The notes under the pieces are model-generated. The model was given only the letters and a program-made list of their open reading frames with translations, ran no database searches and had not been told where the DNA came from. The translations under genes and the position numbers were made by a program. DNA of 64,000 bases from Chromobotia macracanthus. Taxonomy: Eukaryota; Chordata; Actinopteri; Cypriniformes; Botiidae. Shown here piece by piece: positions 32,653-44,600 of the stretch. Location of the stretch: the NCBI GenBank assembly GCA_036877525.1, contig JAZGTH010000013.1:11148001-11212000 (forward strand), read 5' to 3'. Positions within the stretch are counted from its first letter, which is position 1, and each line of letters starts with the position of its first letter.

Positions 32653-35600
32653 GTAAGATCTCGGAAAGCAGTGAGAGGAACTGGAGCTTAGATTTTGTTG
32701 GGATGTGATATGGAGTGAAATAAGAACAGATATATTGAAGGCTGCTGGCAATTGTCTTGATTTACTCAAGTAACAAATAGATTTTACATTTTACCACTAG
32801 TGTTGTAAAACAATTGTACACTTCACCTGTAGCATCTCCTGCGAAATTAAAGAGAAGTGACAGGTTAATAAGAATAACCCCCTGGAAAATAATGATAAGG
32901 TCATACAGGCACTAAATGTACCCCTCCACCTGCTGTGTTGATTTCATCAGAGAAGGGCAAAGTCAACAATATTTATCAAACAGTGCACACTTGCTTTATG
33001 AGTCTGTTGACACTCTCCGAGCTCCACGTTGGTGTGTCCTTAAAAAACAACCTTGAAAAACAAAATCCCTGTGTGTGGTGCTAAAATATAGTAGGACGCA
33101 GTTTGTCATTAGTTTCCAAATCACATGAGCTGTTGGCTGGCTATTGTAATGTAATCTCATATACAACTGATTTTAAACACTATATATATAGATTGCAATA
33201 CTGTTAACAGTCTCTTAAGCATGCCACACAAATAGTGTTTAAATATACTAGCACAGTACTCTAAAACAACAAAAGCAGATTTTGTGAAGTAGTATGATTT
33301 TAATTACATGTATTATAACAAAAAATTTAAAGTTAAAAAAGAGTTAAATATATTTATAATCAACATTTTTCTTTGTTTGACCTTTCAAGTGAATGTTTTA
33401 CTGAGCTAGTTGAAACACATTCTGGGATTACTGCAGGATTTAACTGCAGGATTCATGTAATGCTGTAATAGAATTTGTCCCAAAAGCATCATTATGTTGC
33501 CTAGCGTCTGGAACAGTCTTTGCATCAGGAGTGCGATTATGAAGAGCTATAATGCTGTCTAGATATGTAGATAGTCTCTAGGTAGGATTTGAAACAGAGC
33601 TGTTGAAAATAGTTGGCTGGAGTTCATTAACAATACTGTTACAAGTTATTCTCAATATATAAGTTATTCTCTGAGAACAGGCTTTTACTGCATTGTCCTC
33701 TGATTGTCTTGACAAAGCAGTTCAAATCCCAGTTTTCTGGACAGAATGGTTTTCTTTCAGATCCCAAATCTTTTCAGATTTGTATTAAGTCAAAGAGCGA
33801 TAGATGTCCAATAACTTTCCCACAAAGCAATATATTACTAATCCACAGAATGAGCTAACAGCTAAAAGACCTACAGCCCTCAAGAAAACTCCATGTCAGC
33901 ACTGCTCCTCCCTCTTTGTTTTTGAGTCAGTGTTGATTTGACACTCTTATCATTGACATGACTTGACAGCTCATTACTGTTGTCATTGTGTATGTTATAG
34001 TTAAGATGTGAAGCATTAGACTGAGATGTCAAGTTATCAAACCTGCTCTGAGTGACCATAAAACGTGTTAAGAATTGCTTTTCAATACAAAACAAAATGC
34101 AGAGAAAATGAAAATGTCTACTTGAAAAGCATCAGTCAGCACAATCATTGTCTATTCTGTACTCAAAGCATTCTGAGAACAATAGGGGTCAGCAATTTAG
34201 ACACTCATCTCTATTTGTTTCTTTTATAAAAAAGAACAAAAGGAAGGTGTCAATTATGTAACATCTGTAATCATCCCAAATGCAGACTGTGCCAACTTTT
34301 ATGTGTATATCTCATTTGAGTGGATGAGAATTTACATGTACATTTACTTTCATTGCCCACTGTTTTTACCGCTACAGAGAATCGCTGTCTCAGCACAGTC
34401 AGCAGTAAACCATAAACAGAAAATCTTTTTGACTGTGTCCTTTGGTGGAATCAAGATTTATAATGAGAGATCAGGGGTGAGTCGGGGACGCAGGTCATTT
34501 TATGGTTTACACATGCACTTCTGTAAACAGAACAGATTCTATACTTTTGTAACATTTCCCTAAAGTTCACTCATAATGTTAGTCAAGATTTAATTGCACC
34601 ATAATTTTTTTTATCATTACCATTTCCAGCCATAACAAAAGTTTTGGCTACTGCCCATAGTAAAGGAAAATTACAGATGACATCTCTTGGATATAAGTTA
34701 TTTCTTATAGACCGCAATGAGATTGAGAAAATGGAAACGTGCTTATATCGTCTGTGTCTGAGATATTTTTCTGAGAAAAAGATCCAGAAATCTCACAAAT
34801 GTCTCCATTAGAGTTGAAAAAAATGTCATAAACTAAGTGACTGTCATAAACTAAGTCAAGATTTGCCAAGTCAGCAATAAAATTTCAATATTATTGAAGA
34901 TTTTCTTTTGAATTCAAACTCTACTCATCAAATTAACATAAATCCAGATAATTTTAGCCACAATCTACACCAATTTTACAGCTCCATTCTCTTTAATGTA
35001 TTGTAACAACTATGTCATTTGTTTCTATTTTTATTTCTTTTTAAAGCAATTTTAGGGGAAACATCTGAGACAAAGTTGACACTTAAATGAAGCAAAACTG
35101 AGATCTCTATGATCTCTATGAGCACTATCAAATCTCCTAAACTATGGTGGTAGAGTTCATTTAGTTAATTCAATTACAGGCGGAGGTTTGCCAATAAACC
35201 CGGTTTGACAAAAAAGGACCGGTTTTACTGAACATATAAAATCTTTAAAATCATTTTAAACATTTAAAATGTTTTAACACTATCACCATCGACCATCGTG
35301 CTTTTGGCTATGTGTGTGGAAAGAAAGGCAACCACAAATTTGTGGCAATTAAAACAAGCCATTCGGTTACCAATTCTTGTTCATACTCTAAACTTTCCTA
35401 ACTTAATGATAACCTAATGATAAAATGATAACTCTTGGCTAAAAGGTGTTAACTTAAGTTATCTTTCTTTTGTGGGCGGAGCCAATAATACTGGACTTGC
35501 GTGATCTGTTCACCCTCATCTATGACATCAAACAGAGGGAGGAGAAACAAAAAAAGTCTCAGAAAGATAAGCACTGTGAGCAGGCTGTATATCAGGTAAA

Positions 35601-38600
35601 TCCTAACAACAGCACATTGGGTTTAAACTAAATTATTAAACACGTTCATAAATTGAAAATAGCCACTTTCACGCATGAAACATTTTAAAAGATTGTAAAA
35701 TTGAGGCTTTTTCTGGTAAATATAGAAGAGCTAGAAAAGTACATTTGTCATCGGCAACCAAAGCTGTTAAAACATCAGAGGTTATGTATGTAACCATGTT
35801 CACTGAGATAGGGAATAGACACTGTGTCAGGAAGCTGATTCTGTAGGGAAGTGCTTCAGGCACACCTGGGTCTGAACCTGTGTGCAATCACACCATTTTA
35901 TGGCCAGGTTCAAGGTCATGTGATGTAATAATGGGCGCCACATAGACGAAGAAATTGGCCTAACTGAGTACCACACTGAGATGCAGCATTCCCTTTTGAG
36001 GGAAACTCAATGCTGTGTCAGGAAGGTGATGCATATGGGGAACTGATTATCCAGTACACCACACTGAAGGAAGGGCCTGCCTAACAGGCTGTGTAACAGT
36101 GGCACATGTTAAATGTAAGAATAGACAACTAGACCTTCAACCCAGGAGGACTCAAGCGCCTGGAGAGGACCAGCCCGCTTCAGCACAAACTTCATTCAAA
36201 GATGCACCCCTGCACAAGGCAACTGAAGCCATACCACGCACCTCGTAGACCTGTGCAACGCTGCTTGACTAACGTTGACTGTATTGCCTCTGTTGCAGCC
36301 TCCATAGCAGACTAGGTGTTGAAAAGGCCTGCAAATCCCCCACCTTTTTTAACCCTTTGTTCAGGAGAGTACTGAGCTCTTGTGCCAACACTAAATTCTG
36401 TTGAGCCTTCACTTCTATGTACAGAACACTGCCAAAATGAGGAGGACAAGAGGTAAACTGAATTTTGAAACCTCTCCCTATAGTTTTCATGACTTATAAA
36501 GACACATTCGGCAGATGTTTCCACGCTGCCAGAAAGCGTGAAAGAGGTATTATCATCTTGACCTGCATATAGCATATGAACAGAAGAAATCGCAGTCCTA
36601 AAATCCAGTTTTCTAGGAGGTTGGGTTTTAGCCTATCACACTAGCTTTCTGCCAAAGTGCTAGGCCTAGGGATTAGCTCTCTGAATGCCTCTGACTTTTT
36701 TTGCCAGTTTTTTTATGCCTTACCCACCAAGCTGGATGTGACATGGCTTGGAGCATAAAGCAGTTTTCTCCACAGCAATGTCCACAGCAATGTCATTGAA
36801 GGGGAGAAATAGCCTGCTAGTGTCTGTTCCACCCTCTACACCCGGTACCCATACTCGTTTAACCCAAACATCATAGTGTAATTAGAGGTAGCCAGAGTGA
36901 AAACATGGGCTGAGTACAGATTATTCCAGGATCTCAAAAGCTCTGTGTAGAGACCCGAAAAGCAGAGACATCATGCTGCCTGCAATGCAGGGCCACAGAT
37001 GCTTGGCTCACACCTTCGGCAAAAAGAGCCAAGCAGGAGCAGAGCATTCTCAATGGCAGAGTTCTCCCTCGAGAGCTGACCGAGCAGGCTCTGCTCACAA
37101 ACATAAAACACACATAGACTGGCTAACTCATTCTAATGTATTTCTTCTTTTTCTCTTTCTTGTTTAACTAAGTTTGCAACACACAACACACACAGTGTGA
37201 CCAACAGTGAGCTTCCTTAAGACAAGAAGCTAGTGACGAAAAAGTCGCCCTTTTATCGTCTATATGGAGAGCATAGCGTGCTTTCCCCATAGCATCAGCT
37301 TCCTGACACAATGTAGAGTTTCCCTCAAAAATGGAACTCAATAATAATAATTTGTCTGGTAATGATGTTTCACTCCTGAAGAAGAGAATCTCTGTTCTGA
37401 TACCATTCCGACTGTTCCAATAATCTGTTGACTAGTTTCTTTTTTGGCTTGGGTGGAGAAAAGCCCTTTCATTTCAGCATCTATAAAATTAGCAGTTTTC
37501 CAATTCTTTACCTGCATATTTTGAAAGCATCTATTGGCTTGGTTCACATAAACAGTGTGTACAGCACTTCTGAGGTCATAAAATTGCTCTCATTGATTTA
37601 CTGTCATTTCCTCAAAGCGCCCTTTTCACCCATGACCTCTAAATAAATAATTGCATGAGAATGTATGTCAATTTATACATTTATACGAGTTCTAATTCAC
37701 AGTCATTGTGATACAGTAACTGTTAATAAACTGTTTTTACAATCTCAAAGACATTACTGATTAGTGATAGAATTTTATTCAGATTAAATAACTTTGCTTT
37801 TTTATTTTTACATTACCATATTACTATAAGCAATATTATAGTGACAGTAACATTTGTGTCAGAATACTGTAGAGTTGAGTGGATGCATGACCTTTAATAA
37901 GAAAAAAAAACACAGGAAAAACATGAAATCAAAAGTCTATATGTTTATACATTTGCTATCATACCTATGCCACATTATATTGTAAGGTGTATTTGTTTGC
38001 ATTTAGCTGTGCATTTTCACCCCACATCACATAAGACAAAATATAGAAATACAGAAAATAGTGTTTGAATGTGTACCAAGATATAAGGTAAAACTTTGTA
38101 ATTGTCCCTGCTCCACCTCCTCCGTGCCACCAGAGGGAACCGTCTCCTACGTTTTAATCTGTATCCGGACTACATTTCCCATAGTGCCCCATGCCTAGGT
38201 CTGATTACGTCCTGCCACACCTGTTACTCATTATCTCTAGTATATAAACTCCAGCCAGGCTCCATTACTTTGTGAAGTCTTGTTTGCCCTGGCGACATTA
38301 TTGAGTGGTTTACGGTGCATTATTAGATTACTCGTGTTTGACTTGGATTGTTTATCTCATTTTGGATTGTTTGCTGTCTGCCTCTATTTCTGGACTGTAC
38401 CTTGAATATCTGATTGTTTGCTGCCTGCCACAACCCTTGCCTGTCTACCGTTTTGACTTTGTCATGTCTCCTACATTGTTGTTTGCTGGTTATTGACCCC
38501 TGCCTGTCTGATTACAAATAAAACACTGCATATGGATCCTCACGTTTCTCACTCTTCAATACAGAAGACTTTGCCAAACACAGATCCAGCAGCTATTACT

Positions 38601-41600
38601 CAGTTGACCACTGAGTTTAAAAAAAAGAGCCCACAATTGGCAGCACATCACCAGCAACTAAATCGTCTGACCACGTTGACCGAAGAATTAGTAATGACCC
38701 TCCAGAGCATGCACCCCACTTCTACTATGCCAAAGCTGACTCCAGTGTCATCTCCTGAGGTTAATTCGCCTGCGCCATCTACCTCCATCAACTCTTACAT
38801 GGCGTTTCCAAAGAAATTCCATGGCAATCCCACCAAGTGCAAGAGTTTCCTTCAATGTGTGCTCTTCCTTACCCAACAGAGAGCAGCCTCATTGCCTTCG
38901 TCAGTTCCCTACTAATAGGTCGAGCTCTGTAGTGGGTCACCACTGTTTGGAATGTAAATGGAATAATTTTCCCCACCTATGAATCATTTCTCAAGCACTT
39001 CCAATAGGTGTTCAATCAGGAACTTCAATCTGAAGTCTGAAGTTCAATCAAGAAATCTCTCCTGAGTACATCGAACTCACCATTCAGATAGATAATTTGA
39101 CTTGCTCACGTCGCCCAACGACTCCTGCATTCCTGTCTACATTCAGAGAAATGGCTTCTTCAGCACTCATGCAAATAGGTTACACCGTCTTACTCTTGAA
39201 GAGAACGCCATAGATGGCTTTGTTTCTACTGTGGACAGACAGGCCATATGAAATCCATCTGCCCCATACAACCCGCAAAGAATACTACGTCGGTGAGTAC
39301 AGATTTAGTTCCACCTTCTCAAGCTGATACCATATGCATACCCATTCATCACTACTAACAAGATTATCTCGACTCAGGCCCTGGTAGACTGCAGAGCAAC
39401 TGGGAATTTCATTTCTAGTGAGTTTGCTCAACAACATAATTGTACTAACCACTTGTAATTCCTCATTACTACAATCCTGTAATTTCTTGGACTGAGGATC
39501 AAATAACCAAATGGTCATCTTCATGTTTTGTTAACTGTCTCCCCAAAGTGGTTCACCAGCCACCTTGTCAGATGCCTCCGAAAGAGGAATGTAAGCTTGA
39601 GTCAAATATACCCCCTGAATATACGGACTTACAAGAGGCATTCAGTAAGAGGGGAGCTTCGCAACTACCTCCTAATAGATCTACAGACTGCGCTATTGAC
39701 CTGATACCCGGCACAACACTTCCCAAGGGTAGAGTTTTTCCACTGCCACAGCTAGAGTCAGAATCCATGAAGGAATATTTCAAGGAGGAACTAGCCAAGG
39801 GGTTTATTCGACCTTCTAACTCACCTGTGGCAGCAGGGTTCTTTTTTTTGTCAAGAAGAAAGATGGTGATCTCCAACCTGACTACCAGGGGCTAAATGAC
39901 ATTACTGTTAAATTTCGCTATCCTCTACCCTTGGTTCCAGCTGCCCTAGAATAACGACGCCAAGCAAGATTTTATACCAAGCTAGATCTCCACAGTGCTT
40001 ACAATCTTGTTCGTATCCGGGAGGGAGATGAATGGAAAACCGCTTTCTCAGCTACTAGCGGCCACTAAGAGTGTCTGGCAATGCCCTTTGGCATTAGTAA
40101 CAGTCCTTCCATGTTTCAGTCTTTCATGAATGATGTATTCAGAGATATGCTTGATAAATGGGTGATGGTATACATTGATGATATTTTGATCTATTCCAAC
40201 ACATTAGAACAACATATTCAACATGTAAGAGCAGACCTGGAATGCCTAATTAAAAATCAACTCTTCATTAAGGAGGAGAAGTGTGAGTTTCATTGTACCA
40301 GCATGTCATTCTTGGGCTACATTATTAGTCAAGAGGGGGTTGCAATAGATGAGAGAAAGGTCAAAGTGGTATCTGAATGGCCTTTTTGGGTTTCGTGAAC
40401 TTCTATCGGAGATTCATTAGAAGTTTCAGCTCTGTGGCAGCACCTTTAACAGTTATGACAAAAGCTAGAATTTCAAGATTAAGCTAGTCCCCTGAAGCTC
40501 TGGCTTCCTTTAAGGAGTTAAAATACTTCGTCATCCTGATCCAGATTGACCCGTCATAGTGGAGGTGGGTGCTATACTCTCCCAACGCCACGGCTCTTCT
40601 CACAAGATGTTTCCCTGTGCCTTCTCCAGAAAACTGTCCCCAGCAGAACATAATTACGACATGGGTAATCGTAAATTGTTGGCCATAAAATTAGACTTGG
40701 AGGAGTGGCGACATTGGCTGGAGGGAGCTGCTCACCCATTCACTGTTTTAACCAATCACAAGAACCTAGAATAACTCTGGTCTGCTAAACACTTTAACCC
40801 TAGACAAGCCAGATGAGCGCTCCTTTTTACATGTTTTGACTCATCCTGGTTCGAAGAACACTAAAGCTGATGCTTTATCACATCAAACCGATGAAAAGCC
40901 TAACATCAACCCTCAAGAGAACATCTTAACTCCTGATCGCTCCAGTACAATTAGATATAGTAACAGAGATCAATCAGTGTAACAATCAAGATCCCCCACC
41001 AAGTGAATGTCCTAGCAATCTCACCTACGTTGCAGAACATTTGCGTAAACACCTCCTTTCACAGATCCATGAATCTCCCAGTTCAGGACACCCAAGTATA
41101 ACTGACACTATACACCTACTCCAGAACCAGTTTTGGTGGCCATCATTACCCGCTGATACCACTACACACGTCAAGAACTCCTCTGTCTGCCAAACTTCTA
41201 AAACTCTCAGACAACTTCCAGTAGGGTTACTGCAGCCATTACCCATTCCTCAACGTCCCTGGTCTCATATCGCCATTGACTTCATTACAGATTTGCCAAA
41301 CTCCCAGGGTAACACCACCATACTCACCATCATAGACCGGTTCTTTAAGGCTGCCTCATCCTGTTGCCCAAACTCCCCTTAGCCTTCGAGACAGCTGAAC
41401 TTCTAGTCAATCAAGTGTTTCTATATGTCATTCTACGGTCTACCTGATGACATTGTCTCGGACAGAGGTCCTCAGTTTACATTACGGGAATGGTCTCTTC
41501 AAGGGTTTGAACGTCAACGTGAGTCTCACCTCAGAGTATCACCCTAAATCCAACGGCCAAACTGAACGGTTGAATCAGTCGATCCTGCTGTCATCAGAAC

Positions 41601-44600
41601 CAGACGGATGTGGGCAGAGTATGCTCAGAACTCCTTAGTCAAGCCAGCTACTAGAATTACCTCTTTTGGATTGTTTGCTGCCTGCCACGACCCTTGCCTG
41701 TCTACCGTTTTGCCTCTGTCTTGTCTCCTACAACGTTGTTTGCTGGTTATTGACCCTGCATATGGATCCTCACGTGTCTCACTCTTCATTACAGTAATAT
41801 TGTTACAAATGATTGTATGTAATATTGCTAATTTGCTTATTTCTAATGTTCAATTACTAAAACTCTCCATTTTGCTTGTTTATCTGGATGGCTGCGGACA
41901 CAGACCATTCTGGAAGATGAGATTGATCCAGTCTATCAGGTGCACAAAATTCACACTTTAACAACCTCAGCAGTTACTATAAACTTTCAGATGTCCAAGG
42001 TGTCATGTATGTATACATAACCTGGTTTTATAGGAACTGACATGTTCTGCAAGACTTAATTATCATTTAACCCTCCATTTTAATGTTCCTGATATTTTTG
42101 CAATAGATGCTCTTTTGTAAACCATTCAGTCCCTCTCATTGCTGGTGTACCAATATGCAGTCATGTTTTTTTGATGTATGTTTAAGTCATAAAGCCACAC
42201 TGAATGTTACTGATATTTAAAACCCAGTTTGCTCTTGCTCACACTGAATACAGACAACCTTAACTGCTTTAAACATTTTCCTTTTTTCCTGCCAGCCTAC
42301 CTAATGAAAAACTTTCTATTAAGATTGGCTGTGACATATTTGCAGTTTTGTTATAGCAGAAGCCCAGTGGTTTAGTGTATACAATTTTTTTTTTACCAGT
42401 ATTGCAAATTAAATGTATCAAAGATCTTTCCAACCAATGATATTTTATAATCCAAAATGAAAATGTTATTGCTTAGAGGATGGTTCTTCATATATCATAG
42501 CCCAGAAAACTTACGAGTATTAGCTATCAACTTTGTCTTGGATGTTTCTTCTAACATTCTTTAGCAGGAACAAAAAAGGACATTTTTGAGATGGTAAGAA
42601 TACAGGTGTTGAGTTTATATTGTGATTCTTAATATTTTAACATACTTGACTGAAGAGAGATTTTAACATCTCTTTTCTGAAACTTTATGAGATGCACATA
42701 AGATTACTGGGGTTATTTTATGAGATTTGAGAAACAGTGCTGCATTTGTTCACTTTTTAAACTCACTGTCTAGAAAAAAAAACAATTTAATTTGAGAAAT
42801 TCTCTGTCAGAATTTTCTGTAATATGAAAGGATCTTAAATGGAACCTAAAGGAGTCATATATACATATATGCTATATACATTATAGGTAGTTAATATGTA
42901 ATGTTTTCCCTTTCTGATTGGTTGCCCATGGGGCTTTTCTCATTTTTTTTCTTGACTCAACATTGTACATTGTGTTTGAAGCTGGACACGAGCCAGCCGG
43001 ACATGAGCCAGCCAGACATAAGCCTCTCTGTGGCCACCAATCAGAAGAAAGCGTATACCAGGTATTTGGTTAAGCCCTCCCCTTTTCAGCTACATCTCTA
43101 CAGCTGAGGTCAAAAAATGGATGTGGTTACCTTTAATAATCTGTAGTGTATTTGGAACACTAGATGATTAGCCCAAAGGGAAAATCACACACGAGTTGAT
43201 GTTATTAATCATACGTGTTTATAGATTTTACCTGATGTAGTAGAATTAATATTCGCGACAGACTAAATTACTCATCCATCGCGTATTCAGCGGATCGCGC
43301 ATCAACTCAATGCATCAATGTTACTTTTCTGGCCTTGAAAAGATAACACTCTTACTGTAACACAGAACTACTTCAGAGCAGGTAACAAAATCAAGGCAGT
43401 TTAAGTGACGTTAATATGTGAGCAATAAACACAGAAACAATTCTCTGTAATAAAACGGGGGTTTATTGACTACGCTACGGGGAACATACATGACTACACT
43501 AAACAAATAAACATACACTAAACAAACGAATACATAAAACACAAACAGTGGGAAAAGAGGAGTAAAGAATGGCAGGATTAAATCGGCTAACCACTTCTGC
43601 ATGAACCATCAGTTAAATCACCTTATAAAGAGGTATCGCTTAAACGCAGCTATGATGTAATGAATCGGATACTTCAACTGCATTGAACTCAGATTTGCTG
43701 AAGCAAGAGTCCGGGTGTGCGCAGGGATGTCGCAGGTCCTGATGCGTTTGAAGTGAGCGGCAGTTCGTGGGTCCTTCCTGACGTCGGACTGAGCCGAAGT
43801 AAACACCGCCGGAAAGGCTGTCACGAGAGTGAGGCAGGGCTCGAGAGGATGTGCAGCGAGCGGGTGAGGGAGCGAGCGAGTAAAGTTTGCTCTGTGTGAT
43901 GGACTTTTAACCCTGAGTGTACTACACCCCTTGAGGGCTGACAGACCAATAATGAGGTGTATACTGAGGCGGGAAAAGAGTTTCTTTGTCCTGCTTAAGA
44001 CCATTTACATGTTCCTCAGATGGTGGAGGTTAATATGGGTAGACACATACAATCAGGAACATAACATATATATACATACACTTTGGATAGCTCTTTTTGT
44101 GGCTGAGTTGAGGCAAAAGTTCTCCCTGATGTGAATTGAAAGTCCTTCAGTCTCTTCAATCACCTAGTTTTTCTCACTTTCGTGAGCAGAGCTATCTTCC
44201 CCCCCTTTTGGGCATTCCTCTGTCAGGGGTAAGAGGGGAACAAAAGGCGTTTTCATTTATTTTGGAGGATTAAATTAAATTTTAAATCCTTATTGCATAT
44301 TTAAATTTTTCTGAAGTGCAGTAAGTCATGTTTTCATAATTTTTAGGTCCCCACAAATAAACAGAAAGAAGGGATCTATGACATTCCAAAACAGCATTTA
44401 AGACTGTAGGTGTTCATATCTCAAACATTCCCACAACCCTCCTGCCCCATTCCACCCTCAAACCAACCTCTCAGTGTTCTTTCCCTTCTGTATTTTAATG
44501 ATTTAAAGGCTTTTTCTGAATCCTGTAGCAAAAAAAGTTTTAGCAATATACTATAAGGTTTTTTATTATTTATAAGAACTTGAGGTAATGGATGAGGGGA

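Larger units (their letters stand above)
38103..41793 (+). mobile_element. Ty3/gypsy retrotransposon copy, decayed and abridged
   Basis: A 3.7-kb insertion in the dab1-like intron with a perfect 5-bp target duplication GTAAT (38,098-38,102 and 41,794-41,798). Order: 5' LTR, gag with zinc knuckle, protease, RT, RNase H, integrase, then a 3' LTR that has lost its first part. gag-pol carries several frame breaks and stops. Because the flanking duplication is intact, all losses are internal to the inserted copy. Solo LTRs of the same family lie at 14.1 and 31.6 kb. Confidence 0.95.
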
